A DNA stretch of 64,000 bases from Chaetoderma sp. LZ-2023a. Its lineage: Eukaryota; Mollusca; Caudofoveata; Chaetodermatida; Chaetodermatidae. The notes under the pieces are model-generated. The model worked only from the letters and a program-made list of their open reading frames with translations. It did no database searches and was not told the DNA's origin. The position numbers were made by a program, and so were the translations under genes. Where the stretch lies: assembly GCA_034401795.1 (NCBI GenBank), contig CM067374.1, forward strand, positions 96,908,140-96,972,139. Direction: 5' to 3'. Positions 10,056-22,361 of the stretch are shown one piece after another (the stretch's first letter is position 1; each line of letters opens with the position of its first letter).

Positions 10056-11552
10056 TACGTTGGCATCTACTACTAATGCTAACACAAACAGCATTCCTAC
10101 CTTACCATATACTAACTCTAAACCAATTTTTGATTTTACTTCTACCTGTACTGACCCTGCAATCTGGACTACACCAGATCTTGCAATCTGCACAACAACA
10201 GATTCTGTTACAGCTACCTAGCCAAATACTGGCCAATCAAACGGCACCAAAAGTAAACATAATGGCTGTCTATGTGGAGATCCTAGTAATCAATATATGG
10301 TCAAGTGCAATGAATGCAAAGTGTGGATGCACTACGCATGTTCAGGGCCCCCGTACATATTGTCAATTTTAACATCATCCAAAAAGAAATACACGTGTTT
10401 TGAATGTCCACATATTACTGACCATGTTAAAGAGTTTCTAGCTTGGTATGTCGTAGAACATATTACCATGATCTATCACAGCATTACATGGCATCATCTG
10501 GAAATAATATCCCTCCAGATGCTGACAACTCTATATGTATCGTGCATCATGACACCCATAAGGATTCTCTGAATGTATCATCTGCATCCAATGTCTCACT
10601 GATTGATGACGTGATCCCGGAATCACAGGTTTTAACTCCTAAATTACAGGATATTGGTGTAACCACATGCAATAAAGAAAAACAGTCAATATTTAATAAC
10701 GTTGAAATACTAAACGAAATTTTGGATGACATACAACAAATTAAAAAGAATCAGTCATCCCTCCAAGCAGATGCTCTCATTCTGAAAAATCAGACTGCTC
10801 ACACTGGCAACATTTTTGCCAACAGGGCAGGGGAAGAGTTCACCCCATTAGCTATACCTGACAAAACTTGTCCTGATAGGCCTAACTCTGGGGATACACG
10901 TAGGCCTAATAGACAGACAACCCAACAGGAACAAGCAACTACAAAAATATATCCTTGTAATTGGAAGTTCGACACTGAGGAAAATCAGTGGAAAATACTG
11001 TCAAATGACTGTATCAACTCAACAGTTCGATCTTACAGTGGAGCATGTATAGATGATATTACAAACCGAATAACTGACTTCCTTAGCCCAAATCACTTTG
11101 ATGCTGTAGTCATACACGTCGGAAGTAATGATCTACGTAGGCAATCCACCACTGATATGATATATGATTATGATGGTTTAATTGACCACAACAAGGCACT
11201 AGAACCTGGCATTACCATTAGCCTATCAGCTCACTTGCCACGATCAACCAGCATATATGCCAATAGGAAAATTATGCAGATCAATCACATGTTGCACTCC
11301 CTTGCCACATGACATTCTGTAAATTTCATAGATCATAATGATCTCTTCGGCCATCCAGATGGAAGCATTATGCAGGAGCTTTTCCATGACCACATACATT
11401 CAAACTACGATGGTATGAGGTTATTGTCAAATAACATTATGAGTTGCGTAGAAAGCATACTTGATTCAGCCGTAGCGCCAAGCAAACAATCACAACCTAA
11501 TAATTTTTTAGCCACAGCCCCCAGGGCGAGTGCGTTTGTTCAATCATACTAA
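10056..11552 (+). pseudogene. CR1-like LINE ORF1 with PHD finger and SGNH hydrolase (decayed)
   Basis: The plus strand encodes the first ORF of a CR1-like LINE. At 10260-10420 it has a PHD-type zinc finger (C-x-C, C-x2-C, W-x-H-x3-C and final C-x2-C: CLCGD, CNECKVWMHYAC, CFEC). A long linker follows, then an SGNH/GDSL-hydrolase domain in a 289-residue frame (10443-11312) with VVIHVGSNDL, the G-x-N-D-like block, and DHIHSNYDGMRLLSNNI (11385-11430), the D-x-x-H block. The usual GDS block I is not recognisable. A stop after HSLAT at 11310 and at least one frameshift near 10440 break it. In CR1 elements this pair of domains is known for ORF1. It is followed by ORF2 on the same strand. Confidence 0.85.
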
Positions 11553-11830
11553 ACATTAATCCCATAAACGCAACACAAACCAACACAACATAGTGCATGT
11601 GTTTTAGTCAATCTAGAACAAAAACAAACAATAATGAATGTCAAAAGAACCAATTAAAATTATCCAATCGTTTTAAGATCGTTCCAGATTTATGCAACAC
11701 TACAAATCCAGCCACTGATATGGATGCTGATGGAAATTGTAATGATAAACATAAAAACACAACAAATCAATCAAGATCAATACCCAACAAAACAAACAAA
11801 AAGAAGTAACAAATCACTAAATAAGCATGG
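11553..11830 (+). other. Spacer between ORF1 and ORF2 of the CR1-like LINE
   Basis: Asn/Thr/Lys-rich, frequently interrupted frames; no domain recognised. It lies between the SGNH block and the first endonuclease block. Confidence 0.5.
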
Positions 11831-14660
11831 TCGCAAACCGTATATTACTAATGTTTTAGAAAATGATTTCAAAATTATATTTACAAATGCAGATAAAATA
11901 AAAGAGCTTAAGTTACGACTAGAACTTATGGACAGCAAACCAGCAATATTAGCTGAAATCAAACCCAAGCATTTCCGATATGAAAGAGTATTAGCTGAAT
12001 ATAACATTAATGGCTATGATACTTTACCTTTGAACATATCTAAAGGGACAGAAGGAAGGGGAATGATCATTTATATCAAATCATCACTGCCATACAAACT
12101 CATAGACACTGACTGAATTTTCTGAATTTATCAGCATTGGAATTGATTTGGGTGTTGGAAATAACCTGTTGTTCACATGCATTTATCGCAGCCCAAATTC
12201 AACATTATAAAATAACATCAATCTACAAATACTTTTAGGAGATCTAGTCAACAAGTCATTCTCCCACTGCATTATTGTTGGCGACTTCAACTTTCCATGC
12301 ATCAATTGGGTCAATGACTCAACTACAAATGGGTCAGACCATACATAATATGAATTTATTGAGACTGTAAGATATTACTTCTTGTACCAACATCTTACAA
12401 GACCAACAAGAGGGAGGTGGGGGGGGGGGGGGGCAGATAGATCATCATGCATTGATCTACTATTTACAAATGAAGAGGGGATGGTAGAATAAATTGACAT
12501 TGGCGCACCCTTTGGAAAAACCGATCATGCACTAATAACCTTTAAGTTTAATGCTGAAGTGACAGGCTTGCTAAAACCAAAAACAAGATATTTGTATGAG
12601 AAAGCCGATTATGAGAAAATGAAACAAATACTTGATATGAATTGGGATGATATGTTGAAGGATAAGGAAGTAGACGATCAGTGGCAAATTATTACATCAG
12701 AATTAAATTCGGCTATTCAGGAATGTGTACCACAAACATGTATTAAGACAGATTTTACAAACTTCAACAAACACAAACTCCCATTCAGTCAGAAAATTGT
12801 GTCCAAGATTCACTGCAAGCCTAGACTATGGGCAGAATAAAAGCTAAAAAGAAATGATACTGTGTGGATTAAATACAATAAAGTACGAAATCAAGTCCGT
12901 CAGGAAACTAGAAAAATTGTTATGTTACATAAGCAAAAAATTACAGAAAAAATTTCAATAAACCCAAAGAAATTCTGGATATATGTTCAAACTAAGACTA
13001 AGACTAAACTGTCTATACCAGACTTATATACTGAAAATAATAAGAAAAACCTTACTACTTCTAACCGTGAAAAAGCAGATGCCCTAGCAAATTTCTTTTC
13101 ATCTGTATTCGTCTGCGAACCTGACGATATGCTACCAGAGCTTGAGAGACTATCTAACCCACAACAAAATATCTTACAAATAAAGCAAAATGATATCAAA
13201 AAGAGTTTAGATAAATTAAAAAAATCAAAGTCACCAGGTCCTGATGGCATCCAACCACATATCCTAAAAGAACTTAGTAATACTTTAGCCCACCTGCTAA
13301 AAATATTATTTCAAAACTCATTGAACTCCAGTAGATTACCAACACCATGGAAGCAGGCCAATATTACACATATATTTAAAAAGGGAGACAGAAAAGTCAC
13401 AAGCAGTTATAGGCCAATAAGTCTGACAAGTATCGTCTGCAAAGTATTTGAAGGTTTAATTAGAGACAGTATCATCCAGCATATGAAAACGAATGGCTTA
13501 TTTAGTAAATGCCAATTTGGTTTCATCCCTGGTAGGTCCAGCACACTGCAGTTATTGACGGTAGTGGATAAATGGTTACAAATATTGGATAGTGATGGTG
13601 GTGTTGCATATTTTGATTTTTAAGGCATTTGACACAGTTCGTCATCGTAGACGTGTACATAAACTGAATCTATATAACATCAACCCACAGCTAGATTATT
13701 AAATGGATAGAAAGCTGATTGTCACAGCGTAGCCAGAGAGTAATAATTAGTGATGAACCCTCAAAATGGAAATCTAGTGGGATACCACAGGGATAAGTTT
13801 TAGGACCATTGTTGCTTGTTTTATATATAAATGACTTACTTAATGTGAAAGATAACAATAGTGAAGTATACCTGTGTGCGGATGACACAAAACCTTTTCA
13901 TGACATAAAATCCAACGATGATGCTAACGAAATGCAACAAGATATATACTTGTTGAACGAATGGACCAGTAAATGGTTACTCCAATTTAATGCTGATAAG
14001 TGTAAATCTATGCGAATTGGCAAAACCAATTTACAAAATCGTAGCTATATTCTTGGTAGAGAAGGGTCCCCTATTAATCCAACCGAGGATGAAAAGGATA
14101 TAGGAGTTATTATTGATGATAAACTATGTTTCGAGAAGCACATAATAGATAAAGTTAATAAAGCCAACTTCATTAGTGGTGTAACAAGGCTCACATTTGT
14201 ATCCCTTGACACAAACATATTTAGAAGCCTGTATACATCATTAGTGCGGCCACATCTGGAATTTGCTAATCAGGTTTGGAGCCTATTTCAAGAAACATAT
14301 AGAGCTGTTAGAAAATGTTCAGTGAAGGGTGACAAAAAGTGTCTCAGGACTATCAAACCTAAATTATGAGACTAGCCTGGTCCTTAATATACCAACTCTT
14401 GCATACCGTAGAGTACGAGGAGACATTATTGAAGCTTACAAAATTACAACAACAAAATATGGTCCAGAAGAGTGCAACCTTTTTGAATTTCGGTCAGACT
14501 CAAGAACCAGGGGACACAGGCTAAAACTATACAACTCCAGATCACGTTTAAACATACAAAAATACTCCTTTAAACATAGAATCGTGGACTTATGCAACAG
14601 TCGTCCAAACCATGATATAGAAGCAACAACCATGATATCATTTGAATAATAATACCCCAC
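11831..14660 (+). pseudogene. CR1-like LINE ORF2: endonuclease and reverse transcriptase (decayed, nearly full length)
   Basis: The endonuclease begins with FKIIFTNADKIKELKLRLE and RGMIIYIKSSLPYKL. It continues through a frame change to CIYRSPNST, IIVGDFNFPCINW (12270-12312), SCIDLLFTNE and FGKTDHALI (the terminal D-H block). A 15-base G tract at 12419-12433 interrupts it. RT follows: KSPGPDGIQPHIL, TPWKQANITHIFKKG, YRPISLTSIVCKVFE, CQFGFIPGRSST (13500-13560), a decayed motif-A/QGS stretch at 13615-13800, then LLVLYINDLL, LCADDTKPFHDIKSN (ADD), KWLLQFNADKCKSM and SLVRPHLEFANQVWS. The C-terminal region ends at about 14649. Multiple stops (e.g. 12838, 13621) and frameshifts show it is inactive. 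With ORF1 it forms an element of about 4.6 kb, probably CR1 clade. Confidence 0.9.
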
Positions 14661-14729
14661 CATGATGACAAACTAATAAATGACAGCTATCAGAAAATAT
14701 TTATTTCTTCCTCAGACCAGTAATCCTTA

Positions 14730-15505
14730 TTAAGTGTCAAAGTAATCCGCTAAACAGTCAAGGAGGTATCGTGCGGAAACCAATTTTCAAGATGGCTGCC
14801 GCTAACTGGTGGCCATATTGGATTTCGGATTATCCTAAATTTCGATAGGTTTCTTCACCAGACATATTCCAACGACCCTAGGAAGTGATCCGATAAATGG
14901 TAACAGAGATATCATCCAGAAACCAACTTTCAAGATGGCAGCCCATGGCTGGCAGCCATCTTGGATTTTGGATCAGTGTCGATTTCGATAAGTTTCTTCC
15001 TCAACCTAGTCCAACCACTCTATGAAGTTTCAAAGCGATCCGATAAACGGTAACGGAGTTATCATCCTGAAACCAATTTTCAAGATGGCCTCCGGTGGCT
15101 GGCGGCCATCTTGGGTTTTAGATCATTGTCAATCTAGACAGGTTTCTTCACCAGACGTAGTTGAACCACACGATGAAGTTTAAAAGCGGTCCGATAAATG
15201 ATAACGAGTTATCATCTGGAAACAAAATTTCAAGATGGTCACCAGTGGCTGGCAGCCATTTTGGATTTTGGATCATTGTCGATTTCGATAGGCTTCTTCT
15301 GCAGACCTAGTCCAACCACTCTATGAAGTTTCAAAGTGATGCGATAAACGGTAACAGAGTTATCATCCGGAAACCAATTTTCACGATGGCCACCGGTGGC
15401 TGGCAGCCATCTTGGATTTCGAATCATTGTCAATTTCGATGGGTTTCTTCCCCAGACCTAGTCTAACCACTTCATGGAGTTTCAAAGCGATCTGATATGA
15501 AATTA
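14730..15505. repeat. About 150-bp tandem repeat, five copies
   Basis: The phrase 'caagatgg' near the start of the conserved 'gatggc..ccatcttggat' block recurs at about 14788, 14931, 15081, 15231 and 15382 (steps 143, 150, 150, 151). Each unit has an internal inverted pair (caagatggc ... gccatcttgg), so single strands can fold. It abuts the 3' end of the CR1-like LINE and could be its tail satellite or a separate array. Short minus frames are repeat artefacts. Confidence 0.9.
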
Positions 15506-15609
15506 GGAATCTGTCATTACAGGCTTTTAGCCTTCTCACAGAAATGGAATATGATTGATAATACACATTAACCACAAAGGGATTGCTTATATGGGTGTTT
15601 ATGTAGATA

Positions 15610-15930
15610 ATCTAGCTAGAAATCCCAACTCTGGAAGAACGCCGTGCTAAATCCAAAGTCACCGTAATGTACAGTATTGCCAATGACCTGATTGACATCC
15701 CAAGCGATCAACTTCACCCAGTTAAGTCAGCTACCAGGAAGGCTAACAAAAACAACTTTTTAGTACCACACAGCAGACTGACTAGCTTCCAAAAAATCAT
15801 TCTATCCAGATACAATCAGATTGTGGAATTCACTGCCTGCTGGCGTCGTCGAGAGTCCAGACCTGGATGTCTTCAAGCTGAAGGTCCAGTCTGTGAGGCT
15901 ACGCTAATACATAATTAGCAACATCATGTT
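15610..15930 (+). pseudogene. LINE 3'-end fragment (C-terminal of RT ORF)
   Basis: A plus-strand frame gives EERRAKSKVTVMYSIANDL, then VDIPSDQLHPV-like text and NNFLVPHSRLTSFQKIILSRYNQI, which matches the C-terminal 'R...SFFP.TI..WNSLP' region of many LINE ORF2 proteins. A frameshift follows the last block, then a short tail. It is a separate truncated insertion from the larger LINE to its left. Confidence 0.75.
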
Positions 15931-16090
15931 TTTAATTGTAAATAAAATTTTAACTTCCCTCTGCTTCGACGCCTAGTACGACTATTCTCAAGCTAAGAGT
16001 GATGAACTGTAATAGAAGAATTCACTGAAGTTCCGCTGAGATAGCGGCAAACAGGATCGTTGACATAGTTACAAATAGCTAGCTTCTGCT

Positions 16091-16251
16091 TGTTAGGCTA
16101 TGCAGCCTGTAGCAGGTCTTCACTATCTTCACTGGCGGCTGGATCCTGCACCTGTTGAACTGGTATGTTGGTGCGGGGCACAATCGGCGAATCTATCATG
16201 TATGTGGCCTGGCTGTAGTGTCTGTCTAACTGTGCCTTGAATGAGTTTTAA
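16091..16251 (-). pseudogene. LINE 3'-end fragment on the minus strand
   Basis: Minus-strand frame NSFKAQLDRHYSQATYMID ends in DSEDLLQAA and a stop near 16100. It resembles the C-terminus encoded at 21540-21835 (LDRHYKEVMYRTEF...). It is only about 50 residues long and is cut sharply where the plus-strand LINE begins. Between 15930 and 16091 I see no gene. Confidence 0.6.
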
Positions 16252-19200
16252 CCATGACCAAACAGCAGACGTGACAACAACCTTGTAGATATCTTCAATG
16301 AAATGTTGCATTCCCTTGTAAATTGGCATAAGACCAGCTTCATAAATAATACAGAGATATTTGGCGACCTCAATGGTGAACCATACTACAACCTATTATG
16401 GGATGACATTCATCCTAACCATGAAGGCATCTGCCTATTATCGGAAAACATCAGTTATCAGCTTCACTTTGTGATGAACACCAACTCAGAATCGCAGAAT
16501 TTTTGTTATGTCCAAGCTACACTACGGAGAAGATAAACCCAGCTACAAACCAGTTCAACCATCACACAATACCAACACAACTCTCAAACCAATTCTCAGT
16601 ACTAAACGACGAAATTGTATATGTACATGCAAATGAGGCATCTCAGTGCACTATGTGTTACAATGAGAATACAATAACCAGCACAACATTGGGCCAAGGA
16701 AGGAAGGAAATAACAAAACAAAAACACAAAAAGTCAGATGTAAAAAACAAGTACAAACACTAACCGGTTAGTGCGCAGAAATCAGCACAAATCAATACCA
16801 AAGCACTCTCAAATAGCGAACAGTACAAGTTCTAAAACAGTAACAGATACATGCATATACACAAATGCAGATAGTCCAATTAATAAAAAAGCTGGGCTTG
16901 AAGCACTAGAACACAAGATTCGTCCTGCTATCATACTAATCACAGAGGTGTTAGAAAAAGACAAATATAAACATTAGTGAATTGCCGATTACAACCTCTC
17001 GCTAAAAAGTAATGCTTCAAGGGGAGTCATCATCTATACTCCTGAATCATTAAATGCTCAAAACAGTGTTTAACGAATCAGTATGGCGTACATAGATGAC
17101 ACAGCAAAAGGAAAAAATTCTTGTTGTATGCATCTACAGAAGCCCAAACTCAGATGACCAAAATAATAATAACCTGCTAAATCTACTAAACCATGTTGAA
17201 ACAGAAAAAGCAGATCACATTCTTATATTTGGTGATTTCAACTTCCCATTTATTAACTGGAGCACTGGACTTTCGGCAAATGTAGAAGATGCATTTCTCA
17301 ATACAACCAGGGATATTTTCCTACAACAACTGGTTACTAATGCGACACAACATAGAATAAACCAGACTTCAAATCTTTTGGATCTAGTTTTAACAAACAA
17401 CCAAAACATCGTCCACGAAATTACCCACACACCACCTATAGGTAAGAGTGACCATGATGTTCTACAAATATCACTACATCCAGACATCTTAAACACAAGC
17501 AAACACGCAGCCAAGCCAAAGTTACTTTTGAACAAAGGACACTATACCGAAATGAGAAAAGACTTAAGAACGACTGACTGGAATCAACTGAGCGAACTTA
17601 ATGCATCAGACGCTTGGAACTTCCTACACAGAAAATTGATCACAATGAAGGAGCATTACATTCCTATAACAAAACAACATTTTAAGAAACACGTCTGGCT
17701 TGACTGCACTGCAACACATTCACTCACATGTAAAAAATCTGGCATACAAAAGATATAATGAAACAAAGAAAAACACAGATTACAGGCTCTACAAAATTGC
17801 TAGAAACAAAGCGACAGCGAGCATCAGAAAAGCAAAACAGACATTTGAATGTAAGGTGGCAAGCGAATGCAAGGGAAATCCTTAAGCTTTTTGGAACTAT
17901 GTCAAGAGTAAAATAGTCCTACGGGAATCAATTAGAAAGCTACACAAACCAGCTAATGGAACTATGACTACAGACGATAAAGAAAAATCTAATATTCTTA
18001 ACGACTTTTTCTCAAGTATGTTCACTTCAGAAAATTTTCATTCCACACCAACCATGAGCACCAGAAGTAATGGTATTGTATTGAAGGACATAATAATAAC
18101 ACCTATCGCCATCGAAAATAAATTGAAAGAACTCAACCCCAATAAAAGCAATGGCCCAGATGAAATATCAGTGAGAATATTAAAGGAAGCTTCTAAAGAA
18201 ATTAGTGCACTGCTATGCATAATCTTTAGCAAGTCTCTAAAAGAAAGTGTACTACCCAACATCTGGAAAATGGCAAAGGTATGCTGTATACACAAAAATG
18301 CTCCAAAAACGGCCCGAGCAACTACATACCAATCAAAGGGACAGCATCGTAAATTTTCTGGAAACAGCCAAGCTATTTACCAAGTGCCAGCATGGTTTCA
18401 GACACAAAAGATCCTGTAAAACTCAATTGCTAGAGCACCTCGAAGATATAACAGTCAAACTTGATTCAAATGAATCTGTCGATGCAGTATATTTAGATTT
18501 CTCAAAAGCATTTGATACTGTACTACACCAATGACTCCAAACAAAACTGAGAAGCTATGGTATTGGTGACAACTTAGTAAGATGGATAGGAAACTACCTA
18601 TGTAATAGAAGACAGAGAGTAAGAATCAATGATGCGGCATCAGACTGGATAGAGGTGACAAGCGGTGTGCCACAAGGAAGTGTCCTGAGACCTATACTTT
18701 TTCTGATATACATAAATGACCTACGAGACAGTCTGCCCGGCCACTGCAAAATATTTGCAGACAACACAGATATATGGCAACCCAACTACCAGTAAGATTC
18801 AGGACAACATATTAGACAAAGTATGTAAATAGTCGCAGACATGGCAACTATCCTTTAACACAGATAAAACGCATGTCCTACATTTCAGTAGGAATAAACC
18901 TTAAACTATATACTATATGACTGATACGCCCGATATGTATCCTTTATCAACATCAGATGTAGAAAGACATGGGAGTGCATATTGACAGTTTTTTTATATA
19001 CATATAGGTACAATAATCTTCAAGGCTAACAGCATAATAGGACTAATCGAGAGAACCTTTACCAACATTGACCCACATACTTTCACGCTCTTGTACAAGT
19101 CTCTAGTGAGACCTCTTCTCGAATACTGCAACTCGGCATGGTCGCCAAAATTGAAAAGGCAATCACAGTTATTAGAAAGAGTTCAATGCGTCCTCACTTG
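16252..19200 (+). pseudogene. CR1-like LINE, second plus-strand copy (ORF1 end, endonuclease, RT; decayed)
   Basis: It opens inside ORF1 with the end of an SGNH hydrolase (INNTEIFGDLNG, WDDIHPNHEGICLLSENI: the D-x-x-H block at 16400-16450). ORF2 follows: CIYTNADSPINKKAGLEALE (16852), the 220-residue endonuclease frame 17096-17758 with VVCIYRSPNS, HILIFGDFNFPFINW, LDLVLTNN and GKSDHDVLQ, and the RT with NGPDEISVRILKE, LPNIWKMAK, a deletion near 18300-18350 where the YRPISL block is missing, CQHGFRHKRSCKTQLLEHLE, VDAVYLDFSKAFDTVLHQ, GVPQGSVLRPILFLIYINDL and a mutated ADN in place of ADD (18758). It breaks off at about 19200. It is related to, but clearly distinct from, the 10056-14660 copy. Confidence 0.88.
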
Positions 19201-19489
19201 GAACATATGACTACAGTGCATATTACACTTTCTAATCAGGAGCAAGAGCAATATGACATGTTTGATTGAGCATTCAGTTTGAAAAAGGACTGGGTGTGGT
19301 ACAGTTTCTAAGCTGGACCAATGATCCAAATATTGTATTTCATTTGAAATATGTTGTAATGGGCAATAAATAATTAAATGTAAGATATTGCTGTTGGACC
19401 AATTGGATTGGGCATGGAACCACGCCAGTCCACATTGTGATAGCATAGTCGTAAGGATTGGGCGTGGTACCTGGTCCAATCTATCTTTA
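19201..19489. other. Intergenic, no gene seen
   Basis: Contains several variants of ggattgggcgtggtacc / ctggaccaat in both orientations (19286-19480), suggesting a degraded small inverted-repeat element. No coding signal. Confidence 0.4.
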
Positions 19490-20821
19490 ACAGTTGTGTA
19501 TATTTTAATAAACGTAATAGCCATTAGACAAATTAATCAGCAGCCCTGTATTATTATTATTATTATTATTTAATTAAACACCTTATAGAAATTGATACAT
19601 GTAGACATCCACATGTAAGTTGGGGGTGGGGGGTGTCTTTTTTATTTATGTGTGATAATGGCAATTGATGAGCTTAATCAAGGTTTTTCAAGTTTTAAGA
19701 AAAAATGTTTGTATATATTATATACATGTATATATAGAATCTACATATACTAATCACATGATTTTTGTTTAAATATGGGTGGGATTTATATGTATAATTG
19801 TATATATGTATATAGATAGGATGTGCAGACATTGTATGGGCTCAACGCATGCTTGTGTCGGTATTCATGTCCAAACACGGGAATTGCCACAAAATGGGCA
19901 TTGACATGTCACAAGCCTTCAACACAATTAAGTGCTCAAAGATCCTAGATGTACTACGCCAGGCCAGTTGCAATGATGATGAGCTACGACTAGTGAGACT
20001 ATTGCTTGCAGGCACCAAACTGAGAGTGCGAGTCAAGTCAGTGAAGTCTGTAGAGTTTGAGATATCAATCGGCCACTACAGGGAGATGGTCTATCCCCTA
20101 TGCTCTTCAGCTGTTACCTGGCTGCTGCATTGAAATCCGTGTGGGAAAATTTGACAAGACGCCCCCACCAACCCCCTTGATGATGTATATAACTGTAACA
20201 GCTGGGTAGCTCCAAAGGCAGCTCTAGACAAACTCGACACCTGCCACCGCAAACACATACGCACCATCACGGGACACCAATAGCCAGACAGAATAATTTC
20301 CAACGACACTACACAAGATATATAATACATCGCCGTTGTCTGTAAAAGTCGCCCAGCAAAGATGGTCCATGTATGGCCATGTGCTAAGAATTCCAGAAGA
20401 CACACCAGCACATAGAGCCTGGAATTTGCCCTACTCGGAGCCAGCAAATACAGAGCCAGGAGAGGCCCTCATTGCATAAATCTGCTAAGCATGCTACAAG
20501 GTGATCTCAAGAAAGCAGAACTAGGTACACTCAAGTCAAGAATGGAACTGAGGAAGCTAAAGATTTTGGCTGAGGACAAGACACAGTGGGCAAAAGCGAA
20601 GAAGGACTGATTGTAGCTGTATGATGTTTCTACTGCTACAACCACAGAATACATTAATAATACGTATAAATAGGGTAACAGTCAGATGAATACAAACACA
20701 AAACATTTCCGGAAGTTGAACTACTAAATGATATTTTAAAATAAACCTAAAAAAATATCAGACATAAACCAGGAGCAGAACATAAAGGCATGTATGTCTG
20801 CGTTCTGACATCTATTTAACT
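19490..20821. repeat. Dispersed repeat segment split by an RT-fragment insertion
   Basis: Left part 19490-19820 and right part 20664-20821 match one continuous stretch at about 6300-6680. The junctions read tatagatagg (19811-19820) and gtataaataggg (from 20664), which looks like a short imperfect target-site duplication around the inserted RT fragment. A short (ATT)n microsatellite lies at 19550-19572. Confidence 0.75.
19821..20663 (+). pseudogene. Non-LTR retrotransposon RT fragment, copy 2
   Basis: The 94-residue frame 19849-20133 reads GIDMSQAFNTIKCSKILDVL, DDELRLVRLLLAGTKLRVRV and SVEFEISIGHYREM, an RT palm with motif A intact (D-M-S-Q-A-F). The YADD segment present in copy 1 is missing here: about 20150 jumps directly to the C-terminal block (NSWVAPKAALDKLDTC-like text), then VAQQRWSMYGHVLRIPEDTP-like text at 20350-20410. 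It is therefore internally deleted. It is homologous to 4615-5505. Confidence 0.82.
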
Positions 20822-21161
20822 ACCCTGATAACATGTAGACGTTGGGCCAACGTTGGCAACAGGTTGGCAGATCGCAGTTGGCATTACAACATTGGCCCAA
20901 CATTGATTGTATTACTTGTTTGCTAACGTTGGGCCAACATTGGGCCAGCATTCGAAATTTCACATTAAGTCAAACAAAATCAACATATTAAAATTTTAAT
21001 TTCTAAATTGTTAAATTATTCTCTCTGGTGTGCTATTTGAAACATTTTCATAGATTTATGCCCTTTGGCTCAACGTTGACCCAATAATGTATTGCCAACA
21101 TTGGGTCAATGTTGGGCCAATAAGCCCAACGTAATGGTAAACGTTTGCTTGCTATCAGGGT
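20822..21161. mobile_element. Non-autonomous TIR element (about 340 bp) with ttgggccaacgttgg motifs
   Basis: Ends are ACCCTGATA (20822) and TATCAGGGT (to 21161), perfect 9-base inverted repeats, flanked on both sides by AACT (20818-20821 and 21162-21165), a likely 4-bp target-site duplication. The interior repeats variants of ttgggccaacgttgg, itself palindromic, near both ends. No ORF. It separates the dispersed segment from the following LINE fragment. Confidence 0.75.
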
Positions 21162-21520
21162 AACTTAAGATGTTACCCGGACTCAAAGAGATGCCATACC
21201 AAGATAGATTACAGTATCTGTAGCTACTGCGACTTAACCGAAACGTACAAGTATAGGATAAAACTAAAGTCCGAAGAAACGGTTTTCAAGTCTGATTCAC
21301 CCAAAGCCTGGAATAAATTACCTCAGTGTGTTGTAGAAGCTCTGTCAGTAAATACCTTCAAGGCCAGTCTAGATAAATCCTGGAATGGTCAGTCATTAGT
21401 ATATGACTATACAGCACCGATAGAAAACGGAAGATGAGGTGCACAGTACCATGACTTAGAAGATCTGACTATTGAGGCATACGCCTGTGGTCAGAAACAA
21501 CATAAATAACTAAACATAAG
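21162..21520 (+). pseudogene. LINE 3'-end fragment (C-terminal of RT ORF)
   Basis: Plus-strand text reads MLPGLKEMPYQDRLQYL near 21170, then FKSDSPKAWNKLPQCVVEAL and VNTFKASLDKSWNGQSLVYDY (about 21280-21420), a C-terminal LINE signature, followed by a TAG/TGA-broken tail. Confidence 0.7.
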
Positions 21521-21539
21521 TAAATATACACATGGAATA

Positions 21540-21835
21540 TATAGTATGGATCAAGATGACCTGCTCCCACCAGACAAAGGTGACAAAACCTGAGGCCATT
21601 CATTTAAACTACCAAAGCAGCATTTCAATACAGATACAAAGAAACGGTTCTTCAGCAACAGAGTGATCAATCATTGAAGCAACTTGCCAAATTCTGCAGT
21701 ACCAGCTCAGTCTGTGAATGCGTTCAATGGATGACTGGACAGACACTACAAGGAAGTAATGTACAGGACAGAATTCCTGATCTCACACATGCCAGTTAAA
21801 CAGGTGTGAGATAATCAAGTTGAAGAAGACAGGGA
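21540..21835 (+). pseudogene. LINE 3'-end fragment, a different family
   Basis: Plus-strand frame gives GHSFKLPKQHFNTDTKKRFF, then SNRVINH-SNLPNSAVPAQSV and LDRHYKEVMYRTEF with a stop in place of the conserved Trp. It resembles the minus-strand piece at 16091-16251. Confidence 0.7.
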
Positions 21836-22360
21836 AGACCGGCTATATGCTATTTAGCCTACCCAGCAGAAGAACATGTGATATGTGTCATGTGATATAA
21901 ATTGATGGGGCACTACACACAAAACAAGACATTGCAATATACATCACCATCATCATCAGGCATAAGATTAGTTAAATACATATAGCCTAGTAACTTAGAC
22001 CTGTGCTAAAAGTCGAACGTACGCATCACCCACCCACCCCACACATATTCGTGAAAACAGGTAGCATAGAAGTTTAACCCGTCTGCTGCCACTGTCAGGA
22101 AGCAAACCCCGTTAGATGTCGTTTTCAAAGCGTTATTAGTCTTTTGACACCCAAAAATTTGTTGGAAGTTAATCTGGCTGTTGTTCCTTTAGTCAGGGCT
22201 TTCTGATGGTACCAAACCCTCCCAATGCCATTGTGATCATAGACATCTATACGAGGAAGAAGTTGTGCAAAGATAGTATATACACCCTACAAAATGTCCA
22301 CCTAGTGTCCTCGTGGCCATGTCCTGCCCTATCATCTTCTTCTTCTTTTCGATCGCTGGT
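21836..22360. other. Intergenic, no gene seen
   Basis: Contains short (CAT/ATC)n text near 21950. No supported coding region. Confidence 0.4.
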
Positions 22361-22361
22361 A

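Noticed and set aside
10056..10440. PHD finger as part of a host chromatin gene
   Set aside because: It lies in the same frame context and orientation as the SGNH and LINE ORF2 blocks, the known CR1 ORF1 arrangement.
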